The notes: a model not told the origin generated them from the sequence alone. DNA of 41,279 bases from Bacteroidaceae bacterium (GCA_017381475.1 JAFOCD010000062.1:1-41279), one strand, 5' to 3'; positions 15,547-24,215 are shown, numbered from the stretch's first letter. Numbers and translations: made by a program.

Positions 15547-17643
15547 TTAGTTATAGAAATTCCATGACAGGCCGAACCACAGCACCGCCGGTGTCAATGG
15601 GTGGTGCGGAACGAGGAATGAATTTCTGTTGCCTGTGCCATTGTTTACATGGTAGTATTTTACATAGAAGCGTGTCTGCTTAAGCAGAAAGTTTGCGTAT
15701 ACGCTCACTACAGGGTAGTTGCCAATTTCAATCTTGTCGGCCTGGTTCTGCTGTACGAACTGTCCAAGTGCCGGCATATATTCCGGTGCATAGTAACTTG
15801 TGAAGTACCATGCATCGGCACCGACTTCAGTGTGCAGTACCTTGGCAATCCTGAACTTCAAGAAAATGTTGGCGTATGCGTTGAATGCGGGCAGTGGCAG
15901 AACCGTCTGGTTGCTGCTGTACTGGTATGTGAGCTCGGTATTGAAGTTGAATATGCCAAACTCGAAATCCTGTTTCAAACCCGCTGACAGGATATTTACA
16001 ATCCCGTCGGCCTGTTGTACACTGAAACGGTTTCTGTAGTCTTTGCCGTTTGGAGCCAATACGGAGTTATTGGCAATGTAGGTGTAGTTCTTTATAGTTT
16101 CGAATTGTACACTAAGCCTGGTCTTCCATGACGGTATCTCAATGTCTCCTTCAATTCGTGTCTTGAACTCCTTGTCTATTCCATCGTTATCCCACCAGAA
16201 ATGTTCCGAATGGAAGTGGCGGTAGTAGAACGATGGCAAATTGTTCTTCATGAAAGCCTTGGCCGTGATGTTGATATCCCTTTTCCACAATTTGAAGTTC
16301 AGGTCAACGGTTCCGTCAATCGAAAAAGCTCCCAGTTCATTGCCAAGCACGGCTGTCTTGCCATTTACATTATAGCGCAGATATTTGCCGTGTGAACTTG
16401 AGATTGAACCGCCCACGAATACCGAATTCTCATTGTATGCCTTTACATATTCCTGTTGGTTGCCCGGCAGTGTGTCCGGCAACTGATAGCGGTCATATTT
16501 GTACTCTGCAAAAGCCGTGATGTCAGCAAAAGCCCATTTTTTGAAGCCTTCGCAAAGAGAAAGAGCCACTCTGTTGTCTATTGACAAGTGTTTTGTCTGG
16601 TCGAGAGAGTCGAATGGCAGATATGTGTCGGCGTAGTAATTGTTATGTCGTCTGTAGCTTATGTAGCTATGGTCAAGATGTGTGATGTCTGCGGTATGTG
16701 TCAGCCTGGCGACATTTATAAATTCAGTAATGACAGAGTCTTTTGCAGCAGTGTTGTCAGCCTCTTCCGGGTTTGCGGTATCGGTTACCGGTTTTTCGCG
16801 GTAGTAGCCCCAGTTGTAGTTGTGCGTGAAGAATAGGTCATATACTCCATTCCTGCTCCATGTGTCATTCAGCTTCACCGGAATATCCGAACTGCTCATG
16901 TTGCTGCTTGCGCCATCGGTTTCCTCGGGGCGAGTAATGTAACGGTCATCTGTTATACCGCCGTTCTCGCGCTGTTTCATGTAATCGCGGCTTGCCAGCA
17001 GATGATAATTGTATTTGTCACTTCTGTAGAAAGAGAAGATGGAAAAGTCCATAAGTGATGTTGACTGCATGTCATAACGGCCACGGGCATAGAGGTAGTC
17101 GAACATTCCGCCAATGCCAAAATGCTTTCCGGCATTTGTGCTGAAATATGCCCTGAAACGGTCATCGCCTGTTACCGTATTGCCCGATGAGTGGTAGCTC
17201 AGGTTCGTGTAGGGCGATTTTGTGTCATTGAAGATGAACTTGTCCGGCGTGGTGTAGAAATAATCGTATGGCTGCAGATAATTGAACTCCGTGTTTGTGG
17301 GGCGGTTGAAAAATAGCCTGCTCTCTCGCGGAGTACCCATGCTACCAAGGAAGTTGTATTCTCCGTTCTCGCCTTCGGTGAGATGCCAGTTCTGGAACAT
17401 GAACTGCAGCGTGTCGGCGTTTATCTCAATCTTCTTGCCAAAATCCCTGTCAACCCTCCACTGGTGTATCTCCTTGGGTACAGCGATATTGCTCTTTGTA
17501 GAGTCTTTGTCGTGATTCTTGAACGGACTGAAAACTTCTCCATGCCCCAAACCGCCTTCGCTGTCCGGGTTTTTCTTGAAACTCTGTCCGTTTGCAATGA
17601 AAGGCACAGCAAGAAGTATAAGGAAAATTAATTTTCTAGTCAT
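15547..17643 (-). CDS. Putative porin (large outer-membrane beta-barrel)
   Basis: 698-aa protein with signal peptide MTRKLIFLILLAVPFIANGQ and strong alternating beta-strand pattern, ending in aromatic AVLWFGLSWNFYN, a typical barrel C-terminus. The N-terminal segment (HQWRVDRDFGKKIEINADTL...) and strand content resemble the Bacteroidetes 'putative porin' family. Substrate unknown. It follows the 56-aa membrane protein by 9 nt and precedes the oxidoreductase by 13 nt. Length is normal for the family, and no disruption is visible. Confidence 0.85.
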   Translation of the reverse strand: MTRKLIFLILLAVPFIANGQSFKKNPDSEGGLGHGEVFSPFKNHDKDSTKSNIAVPKEIHQWRVDRDFGKKIEINADTLQFMFQNWHLTEGENGEYNFLGSMGTPRESRLFFNRPTNTEFNYLQPYDYFYTTPDKFIFNDTKSPYTNLSYHSSGNTVTGDDRFRAYFSTNAGKHFGIGGMFDYLYARGRYDMQSTSLMDFSIFSFYRSDKYNYHLLASRDYMKQRENGGITDDRYITRPEETDGASSNMSSSDIPVKLNDTWSRNGVYDLFFTHNYNWGYYREKPVTDTANPEEADNTAAKDSVITEFINVARLTHTADITHLDHSYISYRRHNNYYADTYLPFDSLDQTKHLSIDNRVALSLCEGFKKWAFADITAFAEYKYDRYQLPDTLPGNQQEYVKAYNENSVFVGGSISSSHGKYLRYNVNGKTAVLGNELGAFSIDGTVDLNFKLWKRDINITAKAFMKNNLPSFYYRHFHSEHFWWDNDGIDKEFKTRIEGDIEIPSWKTRLSVQFETIKNYTYIANNSVLAPNGKDYRNRFSVQQADGIVNILSAGLKQDFEFGIFNFNTELTYQYSSNQTVLPLPAFNAYANIFLKFRIAKVLHTEVGADAWYFTSYYAPEYMPALGQFVQQNQADKIEIGNYPVVSVYANFLLKQTRFYVKYYHVNNGTGNRNSFLVPHHPLTPAVLWFGLSWNFYN

Positions 17644-17652
17644 TACAGGTGT

Positions 17653-17823
17653 TCAATTTACGAAACGAAGGATGAATTCCATCATCTTGAGCGCCAAGGC
17701 TGCAAAACCGGCAATCTTGAAACTATTGCCTCCGCTGTCAAATATAAACAGAATGAATGCAATTGCGGCTCCGGTCAGGAACAGTACGTTGAGTATGTAT
17801 CTTATTTTGTCAACAGTTCTCAT
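17653..17823 (-). CDS. Small membrane protein, 56 aa
   Basis: Reading from ATG at 17823 gives MRTVDKIRYILNVLFLTGAA followed by IAFILFIFDSGGNSFKIAGF and AALALKMMEFILRFVN, then TGA. It has two hydrophobic segments (about 9-28 and 37-53) separated by a short polar turn, so probably two transmembrane helices. It fits tightly between its neighbours, 7 nt after the DUF4468 stop and 9 nt before the porin start, on the same strand. That spacing is the main evidence that it is a real gene. Function unknown; a role with the porin or in the inner membrane is only suggested by position. Confidence 0.75.
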   Translation of the reverse strand: MRTVDKIRYILNVLFLTGAAIAFILFIFDSGGNSFKIAGFAALALKMMEFILRFVN

Positions 17824-17830
17824 CTGTTTG

Positions 17831-18427
17831 TCAGTTTAATACATTGGTAAGTTCTTCGATAAGCATCTCCTTCAGGTCAATGGTCTTGCGTCTGAACTTG
17901 CCTTCGAACTTCTTCATCTTGCCCTTTTTGTCAAATGCATTCTCGTCGGTAATCCAATCTTCGGCAATCATCTTTACGCCGCCTTTTTCATCTTCGTCAT
18001 CATACCAGTATGTGATACGTGACAGGTTGAACTGGCAACAGCCATCGCCTGGGGTCAATGTCAGATAATAGTACATCCTTGCTCTACTCAACACAAAGAA
18101 AGTGTTCTTGAAAGTGATGTACTCCTCGCCTTTTATGATGATTGTACCTGGTTTTTCGCTTTCAAAACGCTTCACTGATATCACAGTTGGCTTTACATAG
18201 CGTCCGTCAATCCATTGGTTTACCTTTTCTTCGACTTCCTTTGCGGTCATGCCCTTGGCTTCAATCGTCTTTTCGAATGTCACCTTGCCGTTTATGACGG
18301 GTACAGTTCCTGCAGCATATATTGTCTCCTCGGCATTGTTCTTCTTGCTGTTTTTCTTTTCAGTCTGAGCCTGGCTTACAACGGCCGGCAGCAGTGCGAG
18401 GACGAGGATATACAGTAATTTTTTCAT
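17831..18427 (-). CDS. DUF4468 domain-containing secreted protein
   Basis: 198-aa protein with signal peptide MKKLLYILVLALLPAVVSQA followed by a basic Lys/Asn linker and a DUF4468 domain (about 42-120): PVINGKVTFEKTIEAKGMTAKEVEEKVNQWIDGRYV. In this family the domain has a TBP-like fold and unknown function, usually in exported proteins. The C-terminal region, about 125-198, has charged strands and ends in a helix. The start at 18427 is chosen for the signal peptide; the open frame extends 48 codons upstream without sense. First gene of the five-gene operon, divergent from the PASTA gene. Confidence 0.8.
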   Translation of the reverse strand: MKKLLYILVLALLPAVVSQAQTEKKNSKKNNAEETIYAAGTVPVINGKVTFEKTIEAKGMTAKEVEEKVNQWIDGRYVKPTVISVKRFESEKPGTIIIKGEEYITFKNTFFVLSRARMYYYLTLTPGDGCCQFNLSRITYWYDDEDEKGGVKMIAEDWITDENAFDKKGKMKKFEGKFRRKTIDLKEMLIEELTNVLN

Positions 18428-18455
18428 TTTGATATGTGGTATAAGTTTAACCTTG

Positions 18456-18463
18456 CGAAGATA
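18456..18463 (-). promoter_or_regulatory. -7 element of the DUF4468-porin operon
   Basis: On the minus strand this reads TATCTTCG, one change from TAnnTTTG, 28 nt before the ATG at 18427. A -33 box is not clear. Confidence 0.4.
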
Positions 18464-18586
18464 ATAAAAAAGTAAAAAGAAAACAAGAAAAAAGCGCCGT
18501 CTGAATGGCTTGTAAATGTTGCATTTTGTTAAAAGGAAAGCTTGGCTCATTTTCCATGCCCGGCAGAACAAAAAATAAGGCTTATT

Positions 18587-18618
18587 ATTGTGTTTGCTGG
18601 CACTTTGTATTACTTTTG
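18587..18618 (+). promoter_or_regulatory. Promoter of the PASTA-rluD operon
   Basis: ATTG (18587-18590), a 20-nt spacer and TACTTTTG (18611-18618) match the Bacteroidetes promoter pattern; the ATG is at 18677. It is divergent from the DUF4468 operon. Confidence 0.5.
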
Positions 18619-18676
18619 CATTTAAATGGCAGAGAATGTTTCAAAAGCATGGTTTTGTCGTTAAAGTGAATTTGCT

Positions 18677-19447
18677 ATGGAAAAGAAAGATACAGCTTTG
18701 GAGGTTAAGAAAGCCCTTTCAAAAGGCCGGAAAAAAAGGAGTGGGGCGCAGTCATTCAAGAAAAGAATGAATATCTTCTGGTTGAAAATAAAGTCTTTTT
18801 TCACTGGAAAAAAGAGTGCCGGAAAAAAGAAAAAGGCCGTAAAGCCCAACGAAGTAAAAGTCCCGTTTGGCAAGAAATTGCAGGTGGTGTCGCTGAATCT
18901 CTTGGGAATGGGAGCCTTGGTTTTTATTGTGCCTTATATTGCTTTGGTGTGGCTTGACTATTATACCAATCATGGCGAGGAAATTCAGGTTCCCGATGTC
19001 TGCGGTATGACCTTTGATAAAGCAGTGAATGTTCTTGAAAGTAGGGAACTTACCGGACACGTCACTGAATACATATATTGTGAAGATGCTGATGAAGGTC
19101 AAATATTGAAACAACACCCCGAGCCCGGCTCTTATGTTAAGGAGGGCCGCAGCATCTCGTTCAAGGTCAATACCACTGTAAAGCCACGTAAAGCCTTTCC
19201 GTCTGTAATCGATAACCTTACATACCGTGCCGCAGAATCGCACATCAAGGCTGCCGGCTTTGTCATTGAGCGAGTTGAGACTATTGACGGTGAGCAGGAT
19301 TGGGTCTATGAGGTTCGTTATGAGGGCCGATCATTGTCGAATGGAGAACTTGTTCCCGAAGGTTCTAGAATAACGGTGTTTGTTGGTAATGGCAAGGATT
19401 CTGTCGAAGAGGATGAGCCTGTTTTTGATTCTGATTACGATATTTGA
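18677..19447 (+). CDS. PASTA domain membrane protein without kinase
   Basis: 256-aa bitopic protein. A 70-residue cytoplasmic tail is very basic (many Lys, e.g. KKSAGKKKKAVKPNEVKV). One transmembrane helix spans about 71-93 (VSLNLLGMGALVFIVPYIALVW). Two PASTA domains follow: about 103-172 (IQVPDVCGMTFDKAVNVL...) and about 176-245. PASTA domains bind muropeptides or act as spacers in Ser/Thr kinases and penicillin-binding proteins; here there is no catalytic domain. Single-helix PASTA proteins next to rluD are, to my knowledge, common in Bacteroidales. It is 11 nt upstream of rluD and clearly cotranscribed. Its function is unknown; a cell-envelope sensing or scaffold role is inference. Confidence 0.88.
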   Translation: MEKKDTALEVKKALSKGRKKRSGAQSFKKRMNIFWLKIKSFFTGKKSAGKKKKAVKPNEVKVPFGKKLQVVSLNLLGMGALVFIVPYIALVWLDYYTNHGEEIQVPDVCGMTFDKAVNVLESRELTGHVTEYIYCEDADEGQILKQHPEPGSYVKEGRSISFKVNTTVKPRKAFPSVIDNLTYRAAESHIKAAGFVIERVETIDGEQDWVYEVRYEGRSLSNGELVPEGSRITVFVGNGKDSVEEDEPVFDSDYDI

Positions 19448-19458
19448 TTTGCGTAGCT

Positions 19459-20529
19459 ATGTCTTTGGATGAGATAAATCCCGAATTGCTTGATGCCGAG
19501 GAACTTGATGCCGAGGAGACCTTGTTCCGTGAACTTCATATTACTGCCGACAGAGGGCAGGCTCCGGTGCGTATCGACAAGTTTCTTGTCGACCATGTTG
19601 CCAATACTTCGCGTAACAAGATACAGCAGGCGGCCGATGCAGGTTCAATATCGGTAAACGGCAAGGTTGTAAAGAGTAACTACAAGGTGAAACCAGGTGA
19701 TCAGGTTGTCATAACATACAATACTCCGGCGTATGACAATACTATTGTCCCCGAGGATATTCCGCTTGATGTTGTATACGAGGACGATGACCTCATGGTG
19801 GTTAACAAGCCTGCAGGTCTTGTAGTGCATCCGGGTTGTGGAAATACCCATGGAACGCTCATCAATGCAGTAGCATGGCATCTTAAGTCAAACCCCGATT
19901 TTGATCCCAATGACCCTCAGGTCGGTCTTGTGCACCGTATCGATAAGAATACATCCGGTCTGCTCGTCGTTGCAAAGACTGCTTTTGCGAAGGCGCATCT
20001 GGGCATGCAGTTCTTCAACAAGACAACCAAACGAACCTATAATGCAGTGGTGTGGGGTAGTCTAAAGGATGATACAGGGACTGTCGTTGGTAACATTACA
20101 CGTAATCCGCGAAACAGGTTGCAGATGTGTGTTTCGTCAGATGAGAGCATTGGTAAACATGCCGTCACTCATTACCGCGTGCTTGAACGCATGAGTTATG
20201 TGTCACTTGTGGAATGTAACCTTGAGACCGGCCGTACACACCAGATTAGGGTACACATGAAACACATCGGTCACATCCTGTTCAATGACGATGTCTATGG
20301 TGGTGATGAAATCTTGAAAGGAACCAATTTTAGCAAGTACAGCCAGTTTGTACGTAATTGCTTCAAACTCTGTCCACGTCAGGCGCTCCATGCCAAGACT
20401 TTAGGTTTTGTACATCCAACAACCGGTAAGGAGATGTATTTCGATTCGGAACTGCCTGCCGATTTCATTGCAATGGTCGATGCTTGGCGCCGCTATTCAA
20501 GCGCCAGCGCAGCATTTCTGGAAGAATAG
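19459..20529 (+). CDS. rluD: Ribosomal large subunit pseudouridine synthase, RluD type
   Basis: 356-aa pseudouridine synthase. An N-terminal S4 RNA-binding domain (about 36-85, VRIDKFLVDHVANTSRNKIQ) is followed by the RsuA/RluA catalytic domain with the motif HRIDKNTSGLLVVAK (catalytic Asp162). RluD isomerises uridines in helix 69 of 23S rRNA in E. coli; the exact target here is inferred from family only. NLETGRTHQIRVHM is also typical. I chose ATG at 19459 over an in-frame TTG at 19444 that overlaps the PASTA stop. The N-terminus has an acidic extension (about 1-30, PELLDAEELDAEE) before the S4 domain. Confidence 0.92.
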   Translation: MSLDEINPELLDAEELDAEETLFRELHITADRGQAPVRIDKFLVDHVANTSRNKIQQAADAGSISVNGKVVKSNYKVKPGDQVVITYNTPAYDNTIVPEDIPLDVVYEDDDLMVVNKPAGLVVHPGCGNTHGTLINAVAWHLKSNPDFDPNDPQVGLVHRIDKNTSGLLVVAKTAFAKAHLGMQFFNKTTKRTYNAVVWGSLKDDTGTVVGNITRNPRNRLQMCVSSDESIGKHAVTHYRVLERMSYVSLVECNLETGRTHQIRVHMKHIGHILFNDDVYGGDEILKGTNFSKYSQFVRNCFKLCPRQALHAKTLGFVHPTTGKEMYFDSELPADFIAMVDAWRRYSSASAAFLEE

Positions 20530-20560
20530 ACCACCTGTTTGAATTGCGCGTATTCACAAA

Positions 20561-20627
20561 TAGGATTTGTCCTAAAACACTATAGGATAAATCCCTCTTT
20601 TCCCTTTATCCCGTTTGCCGATATTTG
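20561..20627 (+). promoter_or_regulatory. Twin GGA-N4-TCC sites and -7 box upstream of the DUF4476 gene
   Basis: TAGGATTTGTCC (20561-20572) and TAGGATAAATCC (20583-20594) are two copies of TAGG-N5-TCC starting 22 bp apart. They can also pair as a hairpin (GGATTTGTCCTA with TAGGATAAATCC). A near-match -7 box, GATATTTG, is at 20620-20627. Both copies are preceded or followed by sequence shared with 10206-10271 (CAAATAGG before; TCCCT and CCCTTT after). A shared regulator is inferred. Confidence 0.55.
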
Positions 20628-20646
20628 CAAAAAGAATTTCAGGACT

Positions 20647-21087
20647 ATGAAAAGAATCAGTTTCTCAATCGTGCTTTTTGCAATGTTGCAGTTGCCGCTT
20701 TATGCAGCATCTTCAGTTTTAAATGCCAACGTCGGAAATGCCGCAGTTCTTCCAGTCGGGGATCACTCCAATATGCCGCGCATGCGTGCTGCAGCTATGG
20801 ATAGATCCGATTTCAAATTGTTGTGTTCATTGTTGAAAGAGGAGTCTTTTGACAAGAATTGTGTCAAAATGATACGTATTGCCTGTATCGGTAACTATTT
20901 CACATCGCGCCAGTGTGCCGATATGCTCTCGCTCTTGAGCTTTGACTCAAATAGGTTGGAGGCTCTTGAATATATTGCGCCACGTGTCATTGACAAACAT
21001 GCGTGCGATGTGATATTGAAGGAGTTTTCGTTTATTTCAAACAGAGAAAAGGCCGAGGATTTGCTTAGGGGGCGTAAACGCCGTTGA
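20647..21087 (+). CDS. DUF4476 domain secreted protein
   Basis: 146-aa exported protein: signal peptide MKRISFSIVLFAMLQLPLYA, a short linker, then a helical domain of about 90 residues (56-143) with the repeated pattern FKLLCSLLKEESFDKNCVKMI, FTSRQCADMLSLLSFDSNRLEALEYI and VILKEFSFISNREKAEDLL. This matches DUF4476, a Bacteroidetes family of unknown function. The start at 20647 is chosen for the signal peptide and the -7 box about 20 nt upstream; the open frame extends upstream to 20539 through the regulatory repeats. Its stop is 1 nt from the stop of the convergent GH25 gene, leaving no room for a separate terminator. Confidence 0.82.
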   Translation: MKRISFSIVLFAMLQLPLYAASSVLNANVGNAAVLPVGDHSNMPRMRAAAMDRSDFKLLCSLLKEESFDKNCVKMIRIACIGNYFTSRQCADMLSLLSFDSNRLEALEYIAPRVIDKHACDVILKEFSFISNREKAEDLLRGRKRR

Positions 21088-21088
21088 G

Positions 21089-21952
21089 TTATTTTATCCT
21101 CAACTTCTCCAACTCTTCCAATGTACCGTTGAAGACATTTATATCCACCTTTTCCTTGATTCCGGGAAGTCTGCCGTCTTCTGAAAATTGCCATATAATC
21201 CACTCCTTGTTTATTCCGGGGTCAGATACATCGTACCTTGCAATCCATAATGGATAATCATCAAAATGATTTTCGATGTATTTGTCATGAAATTTCTTGT
21301 AGGTGTATATGATAGGCTTTACACCGTAGTGTTTTTCTATGGTTTCAATGAATTTCTTCAATTCTTTCCTGTACTTGACTGTGTCTTTAGGCTTCTCCTC
21401 GACATCAATCATCGGTGGTAAGTCGCCTGGTTCCAGTTTTACCAAGCTAATAAACTTGCGGGCTTGCTTTTCGCCCTGTGTCTGTGTGCTGAAATAGTGA
21501 TATGCACCGCGCATGAATCCATGCTTTTTTGCAGCTTTCCAATTGTTCGTGAATTGCGTGTCGGTGTGGCTGCAGCCTTCGGTAGCCTTGATGTAGGCGA
21601 AACTTATTGCCGGGCCACTCTGTTCCCCGCTCTTTAACTTCCCCCAGTTGATATTCCCCTGATGGTGTGAAATGTCAACACCATATACTGAATATCCCTC
21701 AGGGACGCATATCCCAAAAATATTCTCACCGCTGCAGTTGGTGAATCGGTTTAATGTCTGGCGTATGATTGGGTATGCAAGTGTAAGTGTTCCAATGGTT
21801 ATCAGTGTCGCGATTGTGATATATTTCCAACGCGGCATGACACGGTTGTCTCGCCGTGTAGAAGACGATCCTCGCCGTGTAGAAGATGATCGGCGGGTTG
21901 AACCTCTCTTCGACCCGCCGATCTTTTTGATTATCTTTCTGGCATCAGCCAT
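21089..21952 (-). CDS. Membrane-anchored GH25 lysozyme
   Basis: 287-aa glycoside hydrolase family 25 protein, a muramidase fold cleaving peptidoglycan beta-1,4 bonds. A basic Ser/Thr/Arg-rich N-terminus (residues about 14-36, three copies of STRR) precedes a transmembrane helix (about 44-64), so the catalytic domain is probably periplasmic. GH25 motifs are GVDISHHQG with Asp93, AYIKATEG with Glu125, YHYF, and MIDVEE with Asp183 and Glu185, the expected active-site acids. The C-terminus has LWIARY and WIIWQFSEDG, typical of the family. It starts 16 nt after the pfp stop on the same strand, so it may be transcribed from the pfp promoter. Confidence 0.9.
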   Translation of the reverse strand: MADARKIIKKIGGSKRGSTRRSSSTRRGSSSTRRDNRVMPRWKYITIATLITIGTLTLAYPIIRQTLNRFTNCSGENIFGICVPEGYSVYGVDISHHQGNINWGKLKSGEQSGPAISFAYIKATEGCSHTDTQFTNNWKAAKKHGFMRGAYHYFSTQTQGEKQARKFISLVKLEPGDLPPMIDVEEKPKDTVKYRKELKKFIETIEKHYGVKPIIYTYKKFHDKYIENHFDDYPLWIARYDVSDPGINKEWIIWQFSEDGRLPGIKEKVDINVFNGTLEELEKLRIK

Positions 21953-21968
21953 TCAGATTCTACTTTTA

Positions 21969-23612
21969 TTACTTCTGCTGCTCAAGCGCAAGAGTCTTTG
22001 TTGTCTGGTCGCATACCTCTGTTGGGCCAAAGTACTGGATTGGGCCTGGGTATACATAGCAAGTCTCTTTTGCCCACTGCTCTCTGTTTGCAGCGAAAGT
22101 CTTGAAAGGTGCACCGTTGAGGTCAACGAGAGCCTTCTGGATAACAGGCTTCATCTCGCCGTGACGACGCTCCATGTTCATCATCATAGTGATGGGGATA
22201 CCACCGGCAACCCACTCAGCAGCAGGAGCTGTAGTATTGCGTACTGATGACATGTAACCGGTCTTGCCTGCAGCGATGAGCTGTGAAGCGTTGTAACCGA
22301 GAGCGTAGCAGTAGTCAGCATCGTAGTTTGATGGAGCTGCGCAACGTCCCTCGTAACCGAAGAAGTGGTGCTGAGCGTTGAACTTACCGTTGTACTTGCC
22401 CTCAGCCTTCCAAGCAGCGAGCTTGTTTGATACCATCTCAGAGAGCAACTTCTCTGTCTCGATGAGAGATACCTGAACGTTGCCGTGTGGGTCGCGATCC
22501 ATTGTCAACTGGCGTGCAACACCTGCTGGGAGGCTTGCGTAAACAGCTGCATTGTCGCTTGAGAGCTGGTTGATGATGTACTGACGCTGCTCCTCGGGAG
22601 CTACAGCGTTGTACTCCTCGCCCTTGTGAGCCAGCAGGTCGTTGAGCTCGGCGATGAGAGCCTTCATTGCAGGAACGAACTCGATGAGACCCTCTGGGAT
22701 GAGGACTGTACCGAAGTTGTTGCCCTCGGCAGCGCGGTCAGCAACAGCCTGTGCAATTGATGTAACGATGTTGTCGAGTGAAAGAGCCTTCTGTTCAACC
22801 TCCTCAGAGATGATACAGTAGTTAGGCTGTGTCTGCAAAGCACACTCAAGAGCGATGTGTGAAGCCGAGCGACCCATCAACTTGATGAAGTGCCAGTACT
22901 TCTGTGCAGAGTTACAGTCGCGCTGGATGTTGCCGATAACCTCAGAATATACCTTACATGCAGTGTCGAAACCGAATGAAGTCTCAATGTAAGCGTTCTT
23001 CAAGTCGCCGTCGATAGTCTTTGGACAGCCGATAACCTGAACACCAGTGTTCTTTGCAGCGTAGTACTCAGCAAGTACGCAAGCGTTAGTGTTAGAGTCG
23101 TCACCACCGATGATTACCAATGCCTTGATGTCGAGCTGCTTGATAATCTCGAGACCCTTGTCGAACTGCTCTGTCTTTTCGAGCTTTGTACGGCCAGAAC
23201 CGATGATGTCGAAACCACCGGTGTTGCGGTACTCGTCCATAATCTCGGCTGTAATCTCCATATATTTGTGGTCAACCAAACCGCCGGGACCCATGAGGAA
23301 ACCATAGAGGCGGCTGTTAGGGTTGAGCTTCTTTACGCCATCGAACAAACCTGCGATAACATTGTGACCGCCGGGAGCCTGACCACCCGAAAGGATAACA
23401 CCTACATTGATTGCAGGATACTCCTGAGCTTCACCGCCCTTTTCAAATGTAACGATTGGCAAACCATAAGTGTTGGGGAACATGGCCTTGATTGCCTCCT
23501 GGTCTGCTACAGACTCTGTTGCAGCACCCTCACACAATTTTACAGTCCCGGTCAATGCCTGGGGAAGTTTAGGCTGGTAAGCAGCCCTTGCTATTTGCAA
23601 TGCACTTTTCAT
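21969..23612 (-). CDS. pfp: Diphosphate--fructose-6-phosphate 1-phosphotransferase (PPi-PFK)
   Basis: 547-aa long-form PPi-dependent phosphofructokinase, interconverting fructose 6-phosphate plus PPi with fructose 1,6-bisphosphate plus Pi in cytoplasmic glycolysis/gluconeogenesis. Motifs are [15 protein letters not shown] (71-85), GGDDSNTNA (169-177), where the second Asp marks PPi rather than ATP use, and PKTIDGDL (197-204) with the catalytic Asp. Length and the C-terminal [11 protein letters not shown] are typical of the long form. Codon use (many GGT, CGT, AAC and GAG) suggests high expression. A -7-like box (minus strand GAAATTTG, 23649-23656) lies upstream. GH25 lysozyme follows after 16 nt. 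Confidence 0.96.
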   Translation of the reverse strand: MKSALQIARAAYQPKLPQALTGTVKLCEGAATESVADQEAIKAMFPNTYGLPIVTFEKGGEAQEYPAINVGVILSGGQAPGGHNVIAGLFDGVKKLNPNSRLYGFLMGPGGLVDHKYMEITAEIMDEYRNTGGFDIIGSGRTKLEKTEQFDKGLEIIKQLDIKALVIIGGDDSNTNACVLAEYYAAKNTGVQVIGCPKTIDGDLKNAYIETSFGFDTACKVYSEVIGNIQRDCNSAQKYWHFIKLMGRSASHIALECALQTQPNYCIISEEVEQKALSLDNIVTSIAQAVADRAAEGNNFGTVLIPEGLIEFVPAMKALIAELNDLLAHKGEEYNAVAPEEQRQYIINQLSSDNAAVYASLPAGVARQLTMDRDPHGNVQVSLIETEKLLSEMVSNKLAAWKAEGKYNGKFNAQHHFFGYEGRCAAPSNYDADYCYALGYNASQLIAAGKTGYMSSVRNTTAPAAEWVAGGIPITMMMNMERRHGEMKPVIQKALVDLNGAPFKTFAANREQWAKETCYVYPGPIQYFGPTEVCDQTTKTLALEQQK

Positions 23613-23798
23613 ATTAGATAAATATTAATTGAGAATTCTATTTATCGGCAAATTTCGCTTTTTTTTATGAATTTTAAAAGCTCTTTTCTCTTTTTTATCC
23701 ATTATGAATTAAAATATATTGTTTTTCTTTGTGGCTGTTGTTTATATCGGTGGAAACTCTTATCTTTACAATCAGATATTTGCCGTGCGGGTAATTGA

Positions 23799-23865
23799 AA
23801 TACTTCGCTTTGCTCAGTATGACAAATATCATGTGATATGTCATTCTGAACGCAGTGAAGAATCT
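23799..23865. repeat. CATTCTGA-type hairpin repeat
   Basis: The 299-319 bp between pfp and the next gene hold little else. The left arm (23799-23824, TTCGCTTTGCTCAGTATGACA) and right arm (23839-23865, TGTCATTCTGAACGCAGTGA onward) form a long imperfect hairpin, and the loop side itself pairs (ATATCA-TG-TGATAT). The 'GTCATTCTGA..GAAGAATCT' wording is familiar from dispersed intergenic palindromes in many bacterial genomes. It is noncoding. Confidence 0.7.
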
Positions 23866-23924
23866 CTATACTGTATTCTGGAATCTGTAGTAAAATTAAA
23901 ATTATTCAACAAAACCAAATTATT

Positions 23925-24200
23925 ATGGCAAGTAGAAAGAATTTAAAGAAGGTGATTACATTTGTTGTTGACGAGTTGGCAACTGAGGCATTCTTGCTCT
24001 CATACGATGCGCAGGGCAATACCGAGGATTGGGTAGCTTTGTTCAATAAGATTTTCAGTCTCAACAATGAGTATATAGCACGCGTTAACCATGTAGAACC
24101 AGGTATGCCTGCCAAGAAATATTTCAATACACTCTGCGATTCGTTCAATGCTGATGCAAAGGCCTTGCTTGGCGAAATCAGCACTCTCGCAGGCAAGTAA
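23925..24200 (+). CDS. Small conserved-looking hypothetical protein
   Basis: 91-aa predicted soluble helical protein (MASRKNLKKVITFVVDELAT...), without signal peptide, transmembrane helix or recognised domain. The start is ATG at 23925; the stop is 15 nt before the next gene, so the two are probably in one operon. Composition and helical periodicity look like a real protein, and codon use matches the neighbours. I cannot name a family. It could be a small regulator or a partner of cytoplasmic proteins; no evidence favours one. Confidence 0.65.
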   Translation: MASRKNLKKVITFVVDELATEAFLLSYDAQGNTEDWVALFNKIFSLNNEYIARVNHVEPGMPAKKYFNTLCDSFNADAKALLGEISTLAGK

Positions 24201-24215
24201 AACCCTGTACAGACT

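Noticed and set aside
19444-19458. TTG start for rluD
   Set aside because: Overlaps the PASTA stop; ATG at 19459 is available.
20539-20646. Upstream extension of the DUF4476 protein
   Set aside because: Covers the twin regulatory sites and -7 box; the signal peptide begins at the ATG at 20647.
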